DNA from: Lachnospiraceae bacterium UBA3863
GTDB lineage: Bacteria; Bacillota; Clostridia; Lachnospirales; Lachnospiraceae
Reading direction: 5' to 3'
DNA length: 11,861 bases
NCBI GenBank assembly: GCA_002392385.1
Contig: DGGX01000099.1
Location: 1-11,861, forward strand
Each line of letters begins with the position of its first letter. Within the stretch, counting starts at the first letter, position 1. Below the pieces are notes generated by a model. It was not told where the DNA came from. It ran no database searches and saw only the letters and a program-made list of their open reading frames with translations. Positions 1 through 5,542 of this stretch are shown piece by piece. A program made the position numbers and the translations under genes.

Positions 1-67
1 ACAATGGTCATTACATATCAGTTTTGGAGAAGAAACATATGCCGGAAGCGGCAGAAAGGAAGACTCT

Positions 68-1084
68 ATGGACAACAGAAGACCTGACAGTGACAGACAG
101 ACATCCGGCATCCGCTCGATCGGGGACCTTCTGCAGCCCCTGGCTGTGCGGATCGGCGTGGTCGTTCTGAGCCTCATTCTGGCCGTCCTCTCGGCCACTG
201 TCGGCGCTGACCATTTTGCCTCCCCGGATTCTTACAAGGGCACCATCGCCTCTCTCGATGAGAAAAGGGCCGACGTCCTGGAGCTGACGGCCGCCGCGAC
301 GGCCACCTCCGTGCTGATCACGGCCGCCCCGGGCGACACCGCCACCCCCATCGCCGAGAAATTCGCGGACATGCTCCAATGGTTTCTCCTGGTTCTCTGC
401 GCCATCTCCCTGGAAAAATACCTGGTCACGGTCACCGGCCTGGTGGCCTTCCGCATCCTGATACCGATCGCTCTCATCATTTTGGCCTTCGCTGTGTTCA
501 CGAACAGCCGCAGGTCCTACCGTACATCCGGCAAGGTGCTGGCCCTTGCCTTGATCGTCTTCCTTCTGATCCCTGCCAGTACCCATGTCAGCGGTATCAT
601 CGAGCGCACCTACGCCTACTCCGTCGACGACACCATCCAGTCCGCCCAGTCCGTCCAGGATGACCTCCAGGGCCTGACCGGCAACGACTCAACAGGCGGT
701 GGCACCGAGGCCGGCGACGGCAACGGTGCGGATGCCGGCAATGGCGCCGGCAACGGTAATGGCGTCGGCGACGGTACAGGTACGGAGGACGGCGCCCAGC
801 AGGCCCAGTCCGGCGGCTCCTTCCTGGATTTCATCACCGGCATTCCCTCCGGCCTCGCCGACGCAGCCGGCGACGCCGCCACTACCCTCTCCGGCATCAC
901 CCAGCTTCCCGCCCAGCTGGTGGAGAAGCTCCAGACCCTCCTCAACAACTTCATTGAAGCCCTTGCCTACATGATTATCACCTCCTGTGCCATCCCGCTC
1001 CTGGTACTGGCCTTCTTCGTCTGGCTGATCAGGATCCTCTTCGATGGCTTCTTCGGCAGCCGCGCCGCCAGTTACAAGATCTAA
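68..1084 (+). CDS. Multi-pass membrane protein of unknown function with Gly/Asn/Asp-rich linker
   Basis: A 338-residue protein whose function I cannot name. The start is supported by AAAGGAAG (55-62), five bases before the ATG. Visible parts: a polar N-terminus (1-25), a hydrophobic helix (about 28-45), an outside-type segment of about 50 residues with the motif SPDSYKGTIASLDEKRA, then hydrophobic helices at about 101-118, 124-145 and 157-172. A low-complexity stretch (about 205-250) rich in Gly, Asn, Asp and Thr follows. An amphipathic segment (252-295) leads to a final long hydrophobic helix (297-324) and a basic tail. The arrangement suggests an integral membrane protein with a flexible linker between two membrane parts. 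I believe similar proteins of unknown function occur in other Clostridia, but that is recollection, not a search. It stands alone on its strand and converges on lon. Coding is well supported; function is open. Confidence 0.85.
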   Translation: MDNRRPDSDRQTSGIRSIGDLLQPLAVRIGVVVLSLILAVLSATVGADHFASPDSYKGTIASLDEKRADVLELTAAATATSVLITAAPGDTATPIAEKFADMLQWFLLVLCAISLEKYLVTVTGLVAFRILIPIALIILAFAVFTNSRRSYRTSGKVLALALIVFLLIPASTHVSGIIERTYAYSVDDTIQSAQSVQDDLQGLTGNDSTGGGTEAGDGNGADAGNGAGNGNGVGDGTGTEDGAQQAQSGGSFLDFITGIPSGLADAAGDAATTLSGITQLPAQLVEKLQTLLNNFIEALAYMIITSCAIPLLVLAFFVWLIRILFDGFFGSRAASYKI

Positions 1085-1122
1085 AAAGGGTTTTTTTAGA
1101 ATCTTCTTTAGAATCTTCTTGG

Positions 1123-1178
1123 AATCCGCCGCTCTGGTGGCTGTGGAGGGTGCTCCACGACCTTGAGAGCGGCGGATT
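1123..1178 (+). terminator. Long two-part hairpin after the 338-residue membrane protein gene
   Basis: AATCCGCCGCTCT (1123-1135) is perfectly complementary to AGAGCGGCGGATT (1166-1178), giving a 13-bp outer stem. Inside it GTGGAG (1143-1148) pairs with CTCCAC (1153-1158) around a GGTG loop. It lies 38 bases after the stop codon at 1084. It may terminate or protect the 3' end of the upstream transcript. A run of T directly after the stem is missing (TTATGTTGTGG follows), so classic intrinsic termination is uncertain. Confidence 0.5.
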
Positions 1179-1230
1179 TATGTTGTGGTTATGTGGGCGG
1201 GCTGCGTTGGTGGCTGCTGTCTGTGTTCTG

Positions 1231-1270
1231 CCTTTATATCGTGGCCTCTCGTAAAGGTAATTTGACAGGT
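1231..1270. repeat. 40-bp intergenic repeat, copy 1
   Basis: Matches copy 2 (1303-1342) at 36 of 40 positions with a 72-bp period. The left part contains its own inverted repeat, CCTTTA...TAAAGG, around a 15-base centre. The block ends in TTTGACAGGT. Tandem spacing plus internal dyad symmetry suggests a small dispersed REP-like element rather than coding sequence. Confidence 0.75.
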
Positions 1271-1302
1271 AGGCGTTGTATAAAGCTTCTTCCTGTTTTT
1301 TA

Positions 1303-1342
1303 CCTTTATATCTTGCCCTCTCGTAAAGGTGTTTTGACAGGT
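1303..1342. repeat. 40-bp intergenic repeat, copy 2
   Basis: Second copy of the repeat at 1231-1270, differing at four positions. Here the inverted repeat is longer: ACCTTTA (1302-1308) pairs with TAAAGGT (1324-1330). An outer CCTGT (1292-1296) can pair with ACAGG (1337-1341), making a stem-loop of about 50 nt with an internal loop. Confidence 0.75.
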
Positions 1343-1380
1343 AAGGCAATCAACACCCTTCATCATGCCGCCCAAGAAGC

Positions 1381-1422
1381 TTAAAAACCACGCAGGCAAG
1401 GGGCTTCCGCCTCTTGCCTGCG
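1381..1422 (-). terminator. Intrinsic terminator of lon
   Basis: Read on the minus strand, CGCAGGCAAG pairs with CTTGCCTGCG, with a further GGC/GCC pairing around a GGAA loop (1391-1422). Five T residues follow (1387-1383). It starts 14 bases after the lon stop codon. Strong GC-rich stem plus U-tract makes this a textbook Rho-independent terminator. Confidence 0.88.
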
Positions 1423-1435
1423 CGTTGAACAATAT

Positions 1436-3751
1436 TTATTCCTTCTCAATCACCCCTGTCTTCTCAAGCACTTCTCTGACCTCCCTTACGGGGATGATCT
1501 CGAGGCCTTCGAGGACTTCGGGGGCGATGTCGTCGAGGTCGTCCACGTTCTTCTCGGGAATGAAGACGCGGGTGATGCCGGCCCGGCGGGCGGCCATGAG
1601 TTTCTCGGGGAGGCCGCCGATGGGGGTGACGGCACCGCGGAGGGAGACCTCGCCGGTCATGGCGGTGTGGGGGTCGACGCTGCGGCCGGTCACCAGGGAA
1701 GCCAGGGCTGTGGTCATGGTGATGCCGGCGGAGGGGCCGTCCTTGGGGACGGCACCGGCGGGCACATGGATGTGAAGGTCGCGCCGGTTGAGGATGTCCG
1801 CCTTTTCGGGCAGGATGGATTTGACCAGGCTGAGGGCGATCTGGACGGACTCCTTCATGACGTCGCCCAGCTGGCCGGTGACTGTGACGCGGCCCATGCC
1901 GCGGCTGTTGGTGTCCTCGGAGGTCCGTGTGTCGCCGCCGGTCAGGAGGGTCTCGATGTAGAGGATATCGCCGCCGGCACGGGTCCAGGCGAGGCCGGTC
2001 ACGATGCCGGGGGCCGGATCTGTCAGGATGTGGTCGTGCTGCATGGGCTTGCGGTCGAGGTATTTCTTGACATTGTCGGGTGTGATCTGCACCTTCTCGG
2101 CGCCGTCCGCGATCTCGACGGCCGCCGCGCGGCACAGGGTGTCCATGCACTTGCGCAGGCCGCGGACGCCGGCCTCCATGGTGTAGTCGGCGATGATGGT
2201 GCGGATGGCCTCGTCGGTCACTTCCAGCGCGTCCTCACCGATGCCCATGGCTGCCTGCGACTTGGGCAGCAGGTGGCGCCGGGCGATCTGGAACTTGTCG
2301 GTGGCGGTGTAGCCCTGGAACTGGATGACCTCCATGCGGTTCAGCAGGGGCTCCGGAATGGTGTCCACGGAGTTGGCGGTGCAGATGAAGAGCACGTCGG
2401 ACAGGTCGTAGGGCACGTTCATGTAGTGGTCGGTGAAAGTCCCGTTCTGCTCGGGATCCAGCACCTCCAGCAGGGCGCTGCCGGGGTCGCCGTTGTAGGA
2501 GACGCCCAGCTTGTCCACCTCGTCCAGGACCATGACCGGGTTGGACGCGCCGCTGCGGCGGATGCCGTCCATGATGCGGCCGGGCATGGCGCCCACATAA
2601 GTGCGCCTGTGGCCGCGGATGTCGGCTTCGTCACGGCTGCCGCCCAGGCTGACCCGGACGTAGGGCCGGTGAAGGGCCGCCGCGATGCTCTGGCCGATAC
2701 TGGTCTTGCCGGTGCCGGGGGCTCCGACGAACAGGAGGATGGAGCCGGACTGCTGGCGCTTGAGGTTCATGACCGCGATTTGCTGCAGTATCCTCTTCTT
2801 GATCTTCTCAAGCCCGAAATGGTCCGCATCGAGGACCGCCTCCGCCTCGTGGAGGTCGATGGTCTGGGCCGTCTCCTTCTTCCAGGACAGGCCGGTGACA
2901 AAATCGAGATAGTCGTAGAGCATGCCGCTCTCCATGCTGCCGTTCTGTTCCTGCTTGAGCCTGTTGAGGACCTTGCGGGCCTCCGCCAGGGCCGTCTCGT
3001 TCATGCCGGCCTCTTCGATCTTCCTCTCAAAGCGCCGCACATCCGTGATATTCTCCGGATGCATCTCGTCCAGTTCCTTCTGCAGGACCTCCATCTGCCG
3101 GCGGATGGCCTGCTCCCGGTACATCTTCTGATAGTCCTTCTTCTGCTCGCCCGCGGCTTCATTGGCCGCGCGGGAAGCCGTCATGAGCTCGTAGACCATC
3201 TTCTCGAGAGCGGTCATTCTGGCGCTGCGGCTGTCCTCCTCCAGGATGGCGTAGCGCTCCTGGGCCTCCATGCTGCTCCAGACCGCCACGGCGGCGGCCA
3301 GCTCGCTGACAGTATGCAGGTTCTCGATGAAGAATCTGACCTGGCGGCCCCACTCGAACTTCTCGGCGGTGTGCAGGATCTCGTCCCGCAGGCGGTCTGC
3401 ATGCTCCTGCTCCACCTCCGGCTCCAGATCGGCGATATCTTTTCTCGGGGAGACGGTCAGCTCGATGGAGTGGTCGATGTTCACGTAGAGCATGTCCACG
3501 TTCACTCGAAGGCCCGTCCGCACCACGGCAAAACCGTTCTCATTCACGTCCGTGATCCTGCCGCTGATGCCCACCGGGTAGAAGCTCTCCTCCGTCAGGT
3601 CGCGGCGGCGCTGGGGCTCCTTCATGGCCAGCAGGATCACCTTCTCGTCGGTCTCCGGCTGCCGGCCGGTCAAGGCGCTGTACTGGTCCGTCTTGAGATA
3701 GACAAAAGAATCCGGTACCAGCAGTACATTATATACGGGAATGACTGTCAT
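1436..3751 (-). CDS. lon: ATP-dependent protease Lon (LonA type)
   Basis: A 771-residue LonA protease: a cytoplasmic hexameric AAA+ serine protease that unfolds and degrades misfolded and short-lived regulatory proteins. The N-terminal substrate-recognition domain (about 1-195) is followed by a helical, coiled-coil-like linker (195-270). The AAA+ module has Walker A GAPGTGKT (343-350), Walker B VMVLDEVDK (406-414) and a likely sensor-1 Asn460. The protease domain has the catalytic Ser674 in PKDGPSAG and Lys717 in GGLPEKLMAA. The Ser-Lys spacing of 43 equals that of E. coli Lon (679/722). The frame stays open 34 codons further upstream through the promoter, but I chose the ATG at 3751. It is preceded by GAGGTGA (3763-3757), and the upstream part overlaps the CIRCE operator. 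Length is normal for the family and all catalytic residues are intact. Probably monocistronic and heat-inducible through HrcA. Confidence 0.97.
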   Translation of the reverse strand: MTVIPVYNVLLVPDSFVYLKTDQYSALTGRQPETDEKVILLAMKEPQRRRDLTEESFYPVGISGRITDVNENGFAVVRTGLRVNVDMLYVNIDHSIELTVSPRKDIADLEPEVEQEHADRLRDEILHTAEKFEWGRQVRFFIENLHTVSELAAAVAVWSSMEAQERYAILEEDSRSARMTALEKMVYELMTASRAANEAAGEQKKDYQKMYREQAIRRQMEVLQKELDEMHPENITDVRRFERKIEEAGMNETALAEARKVLNRLKQEQNGSMESGMLYDYLDFVTGLSWKKETAQTIDLHEAEAVLDADHFGLEKIKKRILQQIAVMNLKRQQSGSILLFVGAPGTGKTSIGQSIAAALHRPYVRVSLGGSRDEADIRGHRRTYVGAMPGRIMDGIRRSGASNPVMVLDEVDKLGVSYNGDPGSALLEVLDPEQNGTFTDHYMNVPYDLSDVLFICTANSVDTIPEPLLNRMEVIQFQGYTATDKFQIARRHLLPKSQAAMGIGEDALEVTDEAIRTIIADYTMEAGVRGLRKCMDTLCRAAAVEIADGAEKVQITPDNVKKYLDRKPMQHDHILTDPAPGIVTGLAWTRAGGDILYIETLLTGGDTRTSEDTNSRGMGRVTVTGQLGDVMKESVQIALSLVKSILPEKADILNRRDLHIHVPAGAVPKDGPSAGITMTTALASLVTGRSVDPHTAMTGEVSLRGAVTPIGGLPEKLMAARRAGITRVFIPEKNVDDLDDIAPEVLEGLEIIPVREVREVLEKTGVIEKE

Positions 3752-3756
3752 ACTCG

Positions 3757-3763
3757 TCACCTC
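3757..3763 (-). promoter_or_regulatory. Ribosome binding site fixing the lon start
   Basis: GAGGTGA on the minus strand lies five bases before the ATG at 3751. No comparable site precedes the in-frame ATG at 3853, so the shorter 771-residue reading is preferred. Confidence 0.8.
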
Positions 3764-3790
3764 ACTTTCACTTCTGAGAATACGTAAAAA

Positions 3791-3857
3791 GATTGTGCAC
3801 AGTTTACTTGTTAGCACTCTATCTTGATGAGTGCTATTTTCCCATCTGTGCACAATC
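3791..3857. repeat. Perfect 12-bp inverted repeat flanking CIRCE
   Basis: GATTGTGCACAG (3791-3802) and CTGTGCACAATC (3846-3857) are exact reverse complements. Each contains the 8-bp palindrome TGTGCACA (centres 3797.5 and 3850.5). The midpoint between them is 3824, exactly the centre of CIRCE. The centre spacing of 53 bp is close to five helical turns. One copy is inside the promoter spacer, the other in the early transcribed region. This looks like a paired operator for a second regulator, or a nested 67-bp dyad. The regulator is unknown. Confidence 0.7.
3811..3837 (-). promoter_or_regulatory. CIRCE operator (HrcA binding site) upstream of lon
   Basis: On the plus strand the sequence reads TTAGCACTC, nine bases, GAGTGCTAT. 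The CIRCE consensus is TTAGCACTC-N9-GAGTGCTAA, so the only difference is the last base. CIRCE is the operator of the heat-shock repressor HrcA, typically found before groESL and hrcA-grpE-dnaK. It overlaps the -10 hexamer and likely start site of the lon promoter, where bound HrcA would block transcription. No hrcA gene is in this window. Confidence 0.93.
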
Positions 3858-3864
3858 CTGTCAA
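3836..3864 (-). promoter_or_regulatory. lon promoter (sigma-A type)
   Basis: On the minus strand a perfect -35 TTGACA (3864-3859) is followed by a 17-base spacer and GAAAAT (3841-3836), which matches TATAAT at four of six positions. The start would fall near 3829, inside CIRCE, leaving a leader of about 78 nt. The spacer contains one of two TGTGCACA palindromes. Confidence 0.75.
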
Positions 3865-3889
3865 GTACGTTTATAAAGTTTTAAGATGA

Positions 3890-5266
3890 TCAGTCCGCCT
3901 CGATCAGGCGCACCCGGTTGATCAGGGCCAGGATCGCCCCGAGGGCGCAGATGCCGGCCAGGGTCAGGTAGGCATACATGTAATCGCCGGTCAGGCTGTG
4001 GATGGTCAGGACCAGGACCGACCCCAGGGCGTTCCCCAGGAAGGAGGTGGTGGACAGGGTCCCGTTGATGGCCGTGTAGTTGCTGTTGCCAAAATAGCGG
4101 GGCATCAGCAGATACTGGAGCACGTAGATGAAGCCGAAGGCCCCGCCGACCACCGCGCCGCCGCAGAAGAAGACCGGCGCACTGCCGGCCGCGGCCATCA
4201 TGGCCAGACCGCCCGCCACCAGGGCAAAGCTCATAGCGTAGCAGATGCCGAGGGGGATCCGTATCCGGTCCACGACGCCGGAGGACAGCCTGCCCAACAG
4301 GCCGAACACACTGTAGATGGTCAGGATCCATACGGCGTGATCCTGGGCGACGCCTCTCTGCACTGCGAAGAGAATGATATAGGACAGCACCGCGCCGGGG
4401 ACGCATTTGGCCAGGAAGAACTGGAAGGCCAGAATGAAGAACTGGGGGGACCGATAACAGCGGGCCAGGGAAGGCTCCCGCACGGCAGGTCCCGCGGCGG
4501 CACCCGCGGCGGAATCGACTGCGGAAGTTGCCGCGGAAGCGACAGCACCGGCGCTCGCCGCTGCGGCAGCCTCCGCTTCTCCTGCCTCTCCTGTCACTGC
4601 CGGGTGGGCCGCCGTCCATGCCCGGCCATCCGGCACCTCGCCCACCAGCTCCGGGCCATCCTTGATCACAAAGGTGGCGATCAGGAATCCCACCGCCTGC
4701 AGACCGGCGAAAAAGAGCCAGCAGGCCCGCACGCTGATGTTGCAGAGAGCCTGGGTGATCAGGGGGTACACGAAGCCGCCGACCCCGCCCGCGGACAGGA
4801 CCAGGGACATGGGCAGGGACCGGTTGCGGGCATACCAGGTATTGACCAGGCCCGTGCTGCAGAGGACCGCCCCGACCAGAGCCTCGAAGCCCAGGATGCC
4901 GAAGGAGGCGATATAGCCCAGGGGCGACCGGTTCCAGAGAGCCAGGTAGAGGTAGACCAGCAGGCTGATCCCGAAGGCCATCCTGTAGACCCGCCGGAAG
5001 CCGATCCGCTTCAGCAGAAAGCTGGTGGGGATCCCCACGGCCGCCATCACCACATAGTGGGCGCTGAGGGAGGTCCCGATCACACTCTCGCTCCAGCCTC
5101 TCTCCGCCACCACCCGCGTGGTGATGACGCTCCCCCCGTAGGAGACCGGCGCTGCCGTCATGAGGATCAGAAGAAAGGCCGCGCCGGTGATGATCCACCC
5201 GTAAAAGGGGCGGCTCTCCTCCCGCGCCTGACCAGGATTGACTGCCTTTTGATTCTGAAGATGCAT
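3890..5266 (-). CDS. Major facilitator superfamily transporter (OFA/MCT-like)
   Basis: A 458-residue secondary transporter of the cytoplasmic membrane with about twelve hydrophobic helices: six at about 23-200, six at about 274-450. The loop after TM2 carries LLKRIGFRRVY, an altered form of the MFS loop motif G-x-x-x-D-R-x-G-R-R with the Asp replaced. The N-terminal part (YGWIITGAAFLL, GWSESVIGTSLSAHY) resembles oxalate:formate antiporter / monocarboxylate transporter-like families, so an organic-acid substrate is a reasonable but unproven guess. The central loop (about 203-270) contains a stretch of about 35 residues that is nearly all Ala, Ser, Gly and Glu, unusual within an MFS protein. 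The ATG at 5266 is chosen because AAAGGAAGG lies six bases upstream; 20 further in-frame codons have no such site. It lies upstream of lon on the same strand without a clear terminator, and is divergent from fba. Confidence 0.9.
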   Translation of the reverse strand: MHLQNQKAVNPGQAREESRPFYGWIITGAAFLLILMTAAPVSYGGSVITTRVVAERGWSESVIGTSLSAHYVVMAAVGIPTSFLLKRIGFRRVYRMAFGISLLVYLYLALWNRSPLGYIASFGILGFEALVGAVLCSTGLVNTWYARNRSLPMSLVLSAGGVGGFVYPLITQALCNISVRACWLFFAGLQAVGFLIATFVIKDGPELVGEVPDGRAWTAAHPAVTGEAGEAEAAAAASAGAVASAATSAVDSAAGAAAGPAVREPSLARCYRSPQFFILAFQFFLAKCVPGAVLSYIILFAVQRGVAQDHAVWILTIYSVFGLLGRLSSGVVDRIRIPLGICYAMSFALVAGGLAMMAAAGSAPVFFCGGAVVGGAFGFIYVLQYLLMPRYFGNSNYTAINGTLSTTSFLGNALGSVLVLTIHSLTGDYMYAYLTLAGICALGAILALINRVRLIEAD

Positions 5267-5272
5267 AAAAAA

Positions 5273-5281
5273 CCTTCCTTT
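5273..5281 (-). promoter_or_regulatory. Ribosome binding site fixing the MFS start
   Basis: AAAGGAAGG on the minus strand is six bases before the ATG at 5266. It supports starting at MHLQNQK rather than at the in-frame ATG at 5326, which would lie upstream of the likely promoter. Confidence 0.75.
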
Positions 5282-5302
5282 CAAAGACTGACACACTTCT
5301 GA

Positions 5303-5311
5303 ATTATATAG
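5303..5311 (-). promoter_or_regulatory. Candidate extended -10 promoter of the MFS gene
   Basis: The minus strand reads TGCTATATAAT here. TATAAT occupies 5308-5303, and TG precedes an overlapping TATATA, an extended -10 arrangement. No good -35 hexamer is seen at 17 bases, so an activator or the extended -10 may compensate. Confidence 0.5.
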
Positions 5312-5331
5312 CATAAAACGTGCCATTTTTT

Positions 5332-5343
5332 GACCGGGCGGTC
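5332..5343. promoter_or_regulatory. GACCG-GG-CGGTC dyad, possible operator
   Basis: A perfect 5-bp inverted repeat around two bases, immediately upstream of where the MFS -35 region should be. Position and symmetry fit a regulator site, but the motif matches none I can name, and short GC dyads are common in this genome. Confidence 0.3.
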
Positions 5344-5345
5344 TG

Positions 5346-5360
5346 TGTAAACTGTTTTCA
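5346..5360. promoter_or_regulatory. cre-like dyad between the MFS gene and fba
   Basis: TGTAAAC-T-GTTTTCA is a 15-bp dyad with one mismatch. It resembles the catabolite-responsive element bound by CcpA (TGWAANCGNTNWCA) except for one extra central base. It lies about 55 bp upstream of the fba -35 and about 38 bp upstream of the MFS -10. A CcpA or other LacI-family site is plausible; the odd centre argues for caution. Confidence 0.4.
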
Positions 5361-5414
5361 TGTTAGAAAATGTCTCCCGGAACGTACAGTGGCAGATGTT
5401 TTTCTCTCACCCAC

Positions 5415-5443
5415 TTTAAAAACCGCGGTTTCTCATATATAAT
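5415..5443 (+). promoter_or_regulatory. fba promoter (sigma-A type)
   Basis: TTTAAA (5415-5420), a 17-base spacer and a perfect TATAAT (5438-5443). The start would be near 5450, giving a leader of about 93 nt. The leader contains a short inverted repeat, TGTACC (5493-5498) with GGTACA (5514-5519), before the ribosome binding site. Confidence 0.7.
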
Positions 5444-5526
5444 CGTGGATACCGGGGACTGAATGGTGTGTCTCCGCCCACGTTATACTTCATGTACCTT
5501 TCCGCGCAGGATGGGTACACTTTCAC

Positions 5527-5533
5527 AAGGAGG
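5527..5533 (+). promoter_or_regulatory. Ribosome binding site fixing the fba start
   Basis: AAGGAGG, nine bases before the ATG at 5543. The open frame extends further upstream to 5468, but the homologous N-terminus (MLVSAREM) begins here, so the longer reading is not used. Confidence 0.9.
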
Positions 5534-5542
5534 TTCTATAAC

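Larger units (their letters stand above)
1085..1435. other. Convergent intergenic region with hairpin, duplicated repeat and lon terminator
   Basis: This 351-bp spacer between the converging membrane-protein and lon genes shows no convincing gene. From left to right it holds an AT-rich stretch with the direct repeat TTTAGAATCTTCTT, a long GC-rich hairpin (1123-1178), two copies of a 40-bp repeat (1231-1270 and 1303-1342) and the lon terminator (1381-1422). Several short reading frames cross it on both strands. None has a good ribosome binding site, and they overlap the repeats in several frames at once, as expected for non-coding repeats. Confidence 0.7.

Noticed and set aside
1..54. Promoter for the first plus-strand gene
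   Set aside because: No acceptable -35/-10 pair is visible in the available 54 bases; the promoter is probably outside the window.
1085..1100. AAAAAGGGTTTTTTT after the first gene as an intrinsic terminator
   Set aside because: The stem is only A-T pairs with a 3-base loop; too weak to terminate on its own.
1029..1349. Minus-strand frame with a repeated YLYERxRYKG motif
   Set aside because: The repeated peptide is just the translated 40-bp DNA repeat, other frames are equally open there, and the frame runs antisense into the 3' end of the 338-residue protein gene.
1667..3787. 706-codon open frame antisense to lon
   Set aside because: It is the complement of an intact lon gene with all catalytic motifs. 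GC-rich codons remove stop codons from the opposite strand. The product is low-complexity His/Asp/Val/Leu-rich with no recognisable domain.
3752..3853. Longer lon start at the ATG at 3853
   Set aside because: It would place the CIRCE operator and likely transcription start inside the coding region, and there is no ribosome binding site before it. The ATG at 3751 has GAGGTGA at the right spacing.
3998..5302. 434-codon open frame antisense to the MFS gene
   Set aside because: Shadow frame: Gln/Gly/Asp/His-rich translation without hydrophobic or domain pattern, while the minus strand gives a clean 12-helix transporter.
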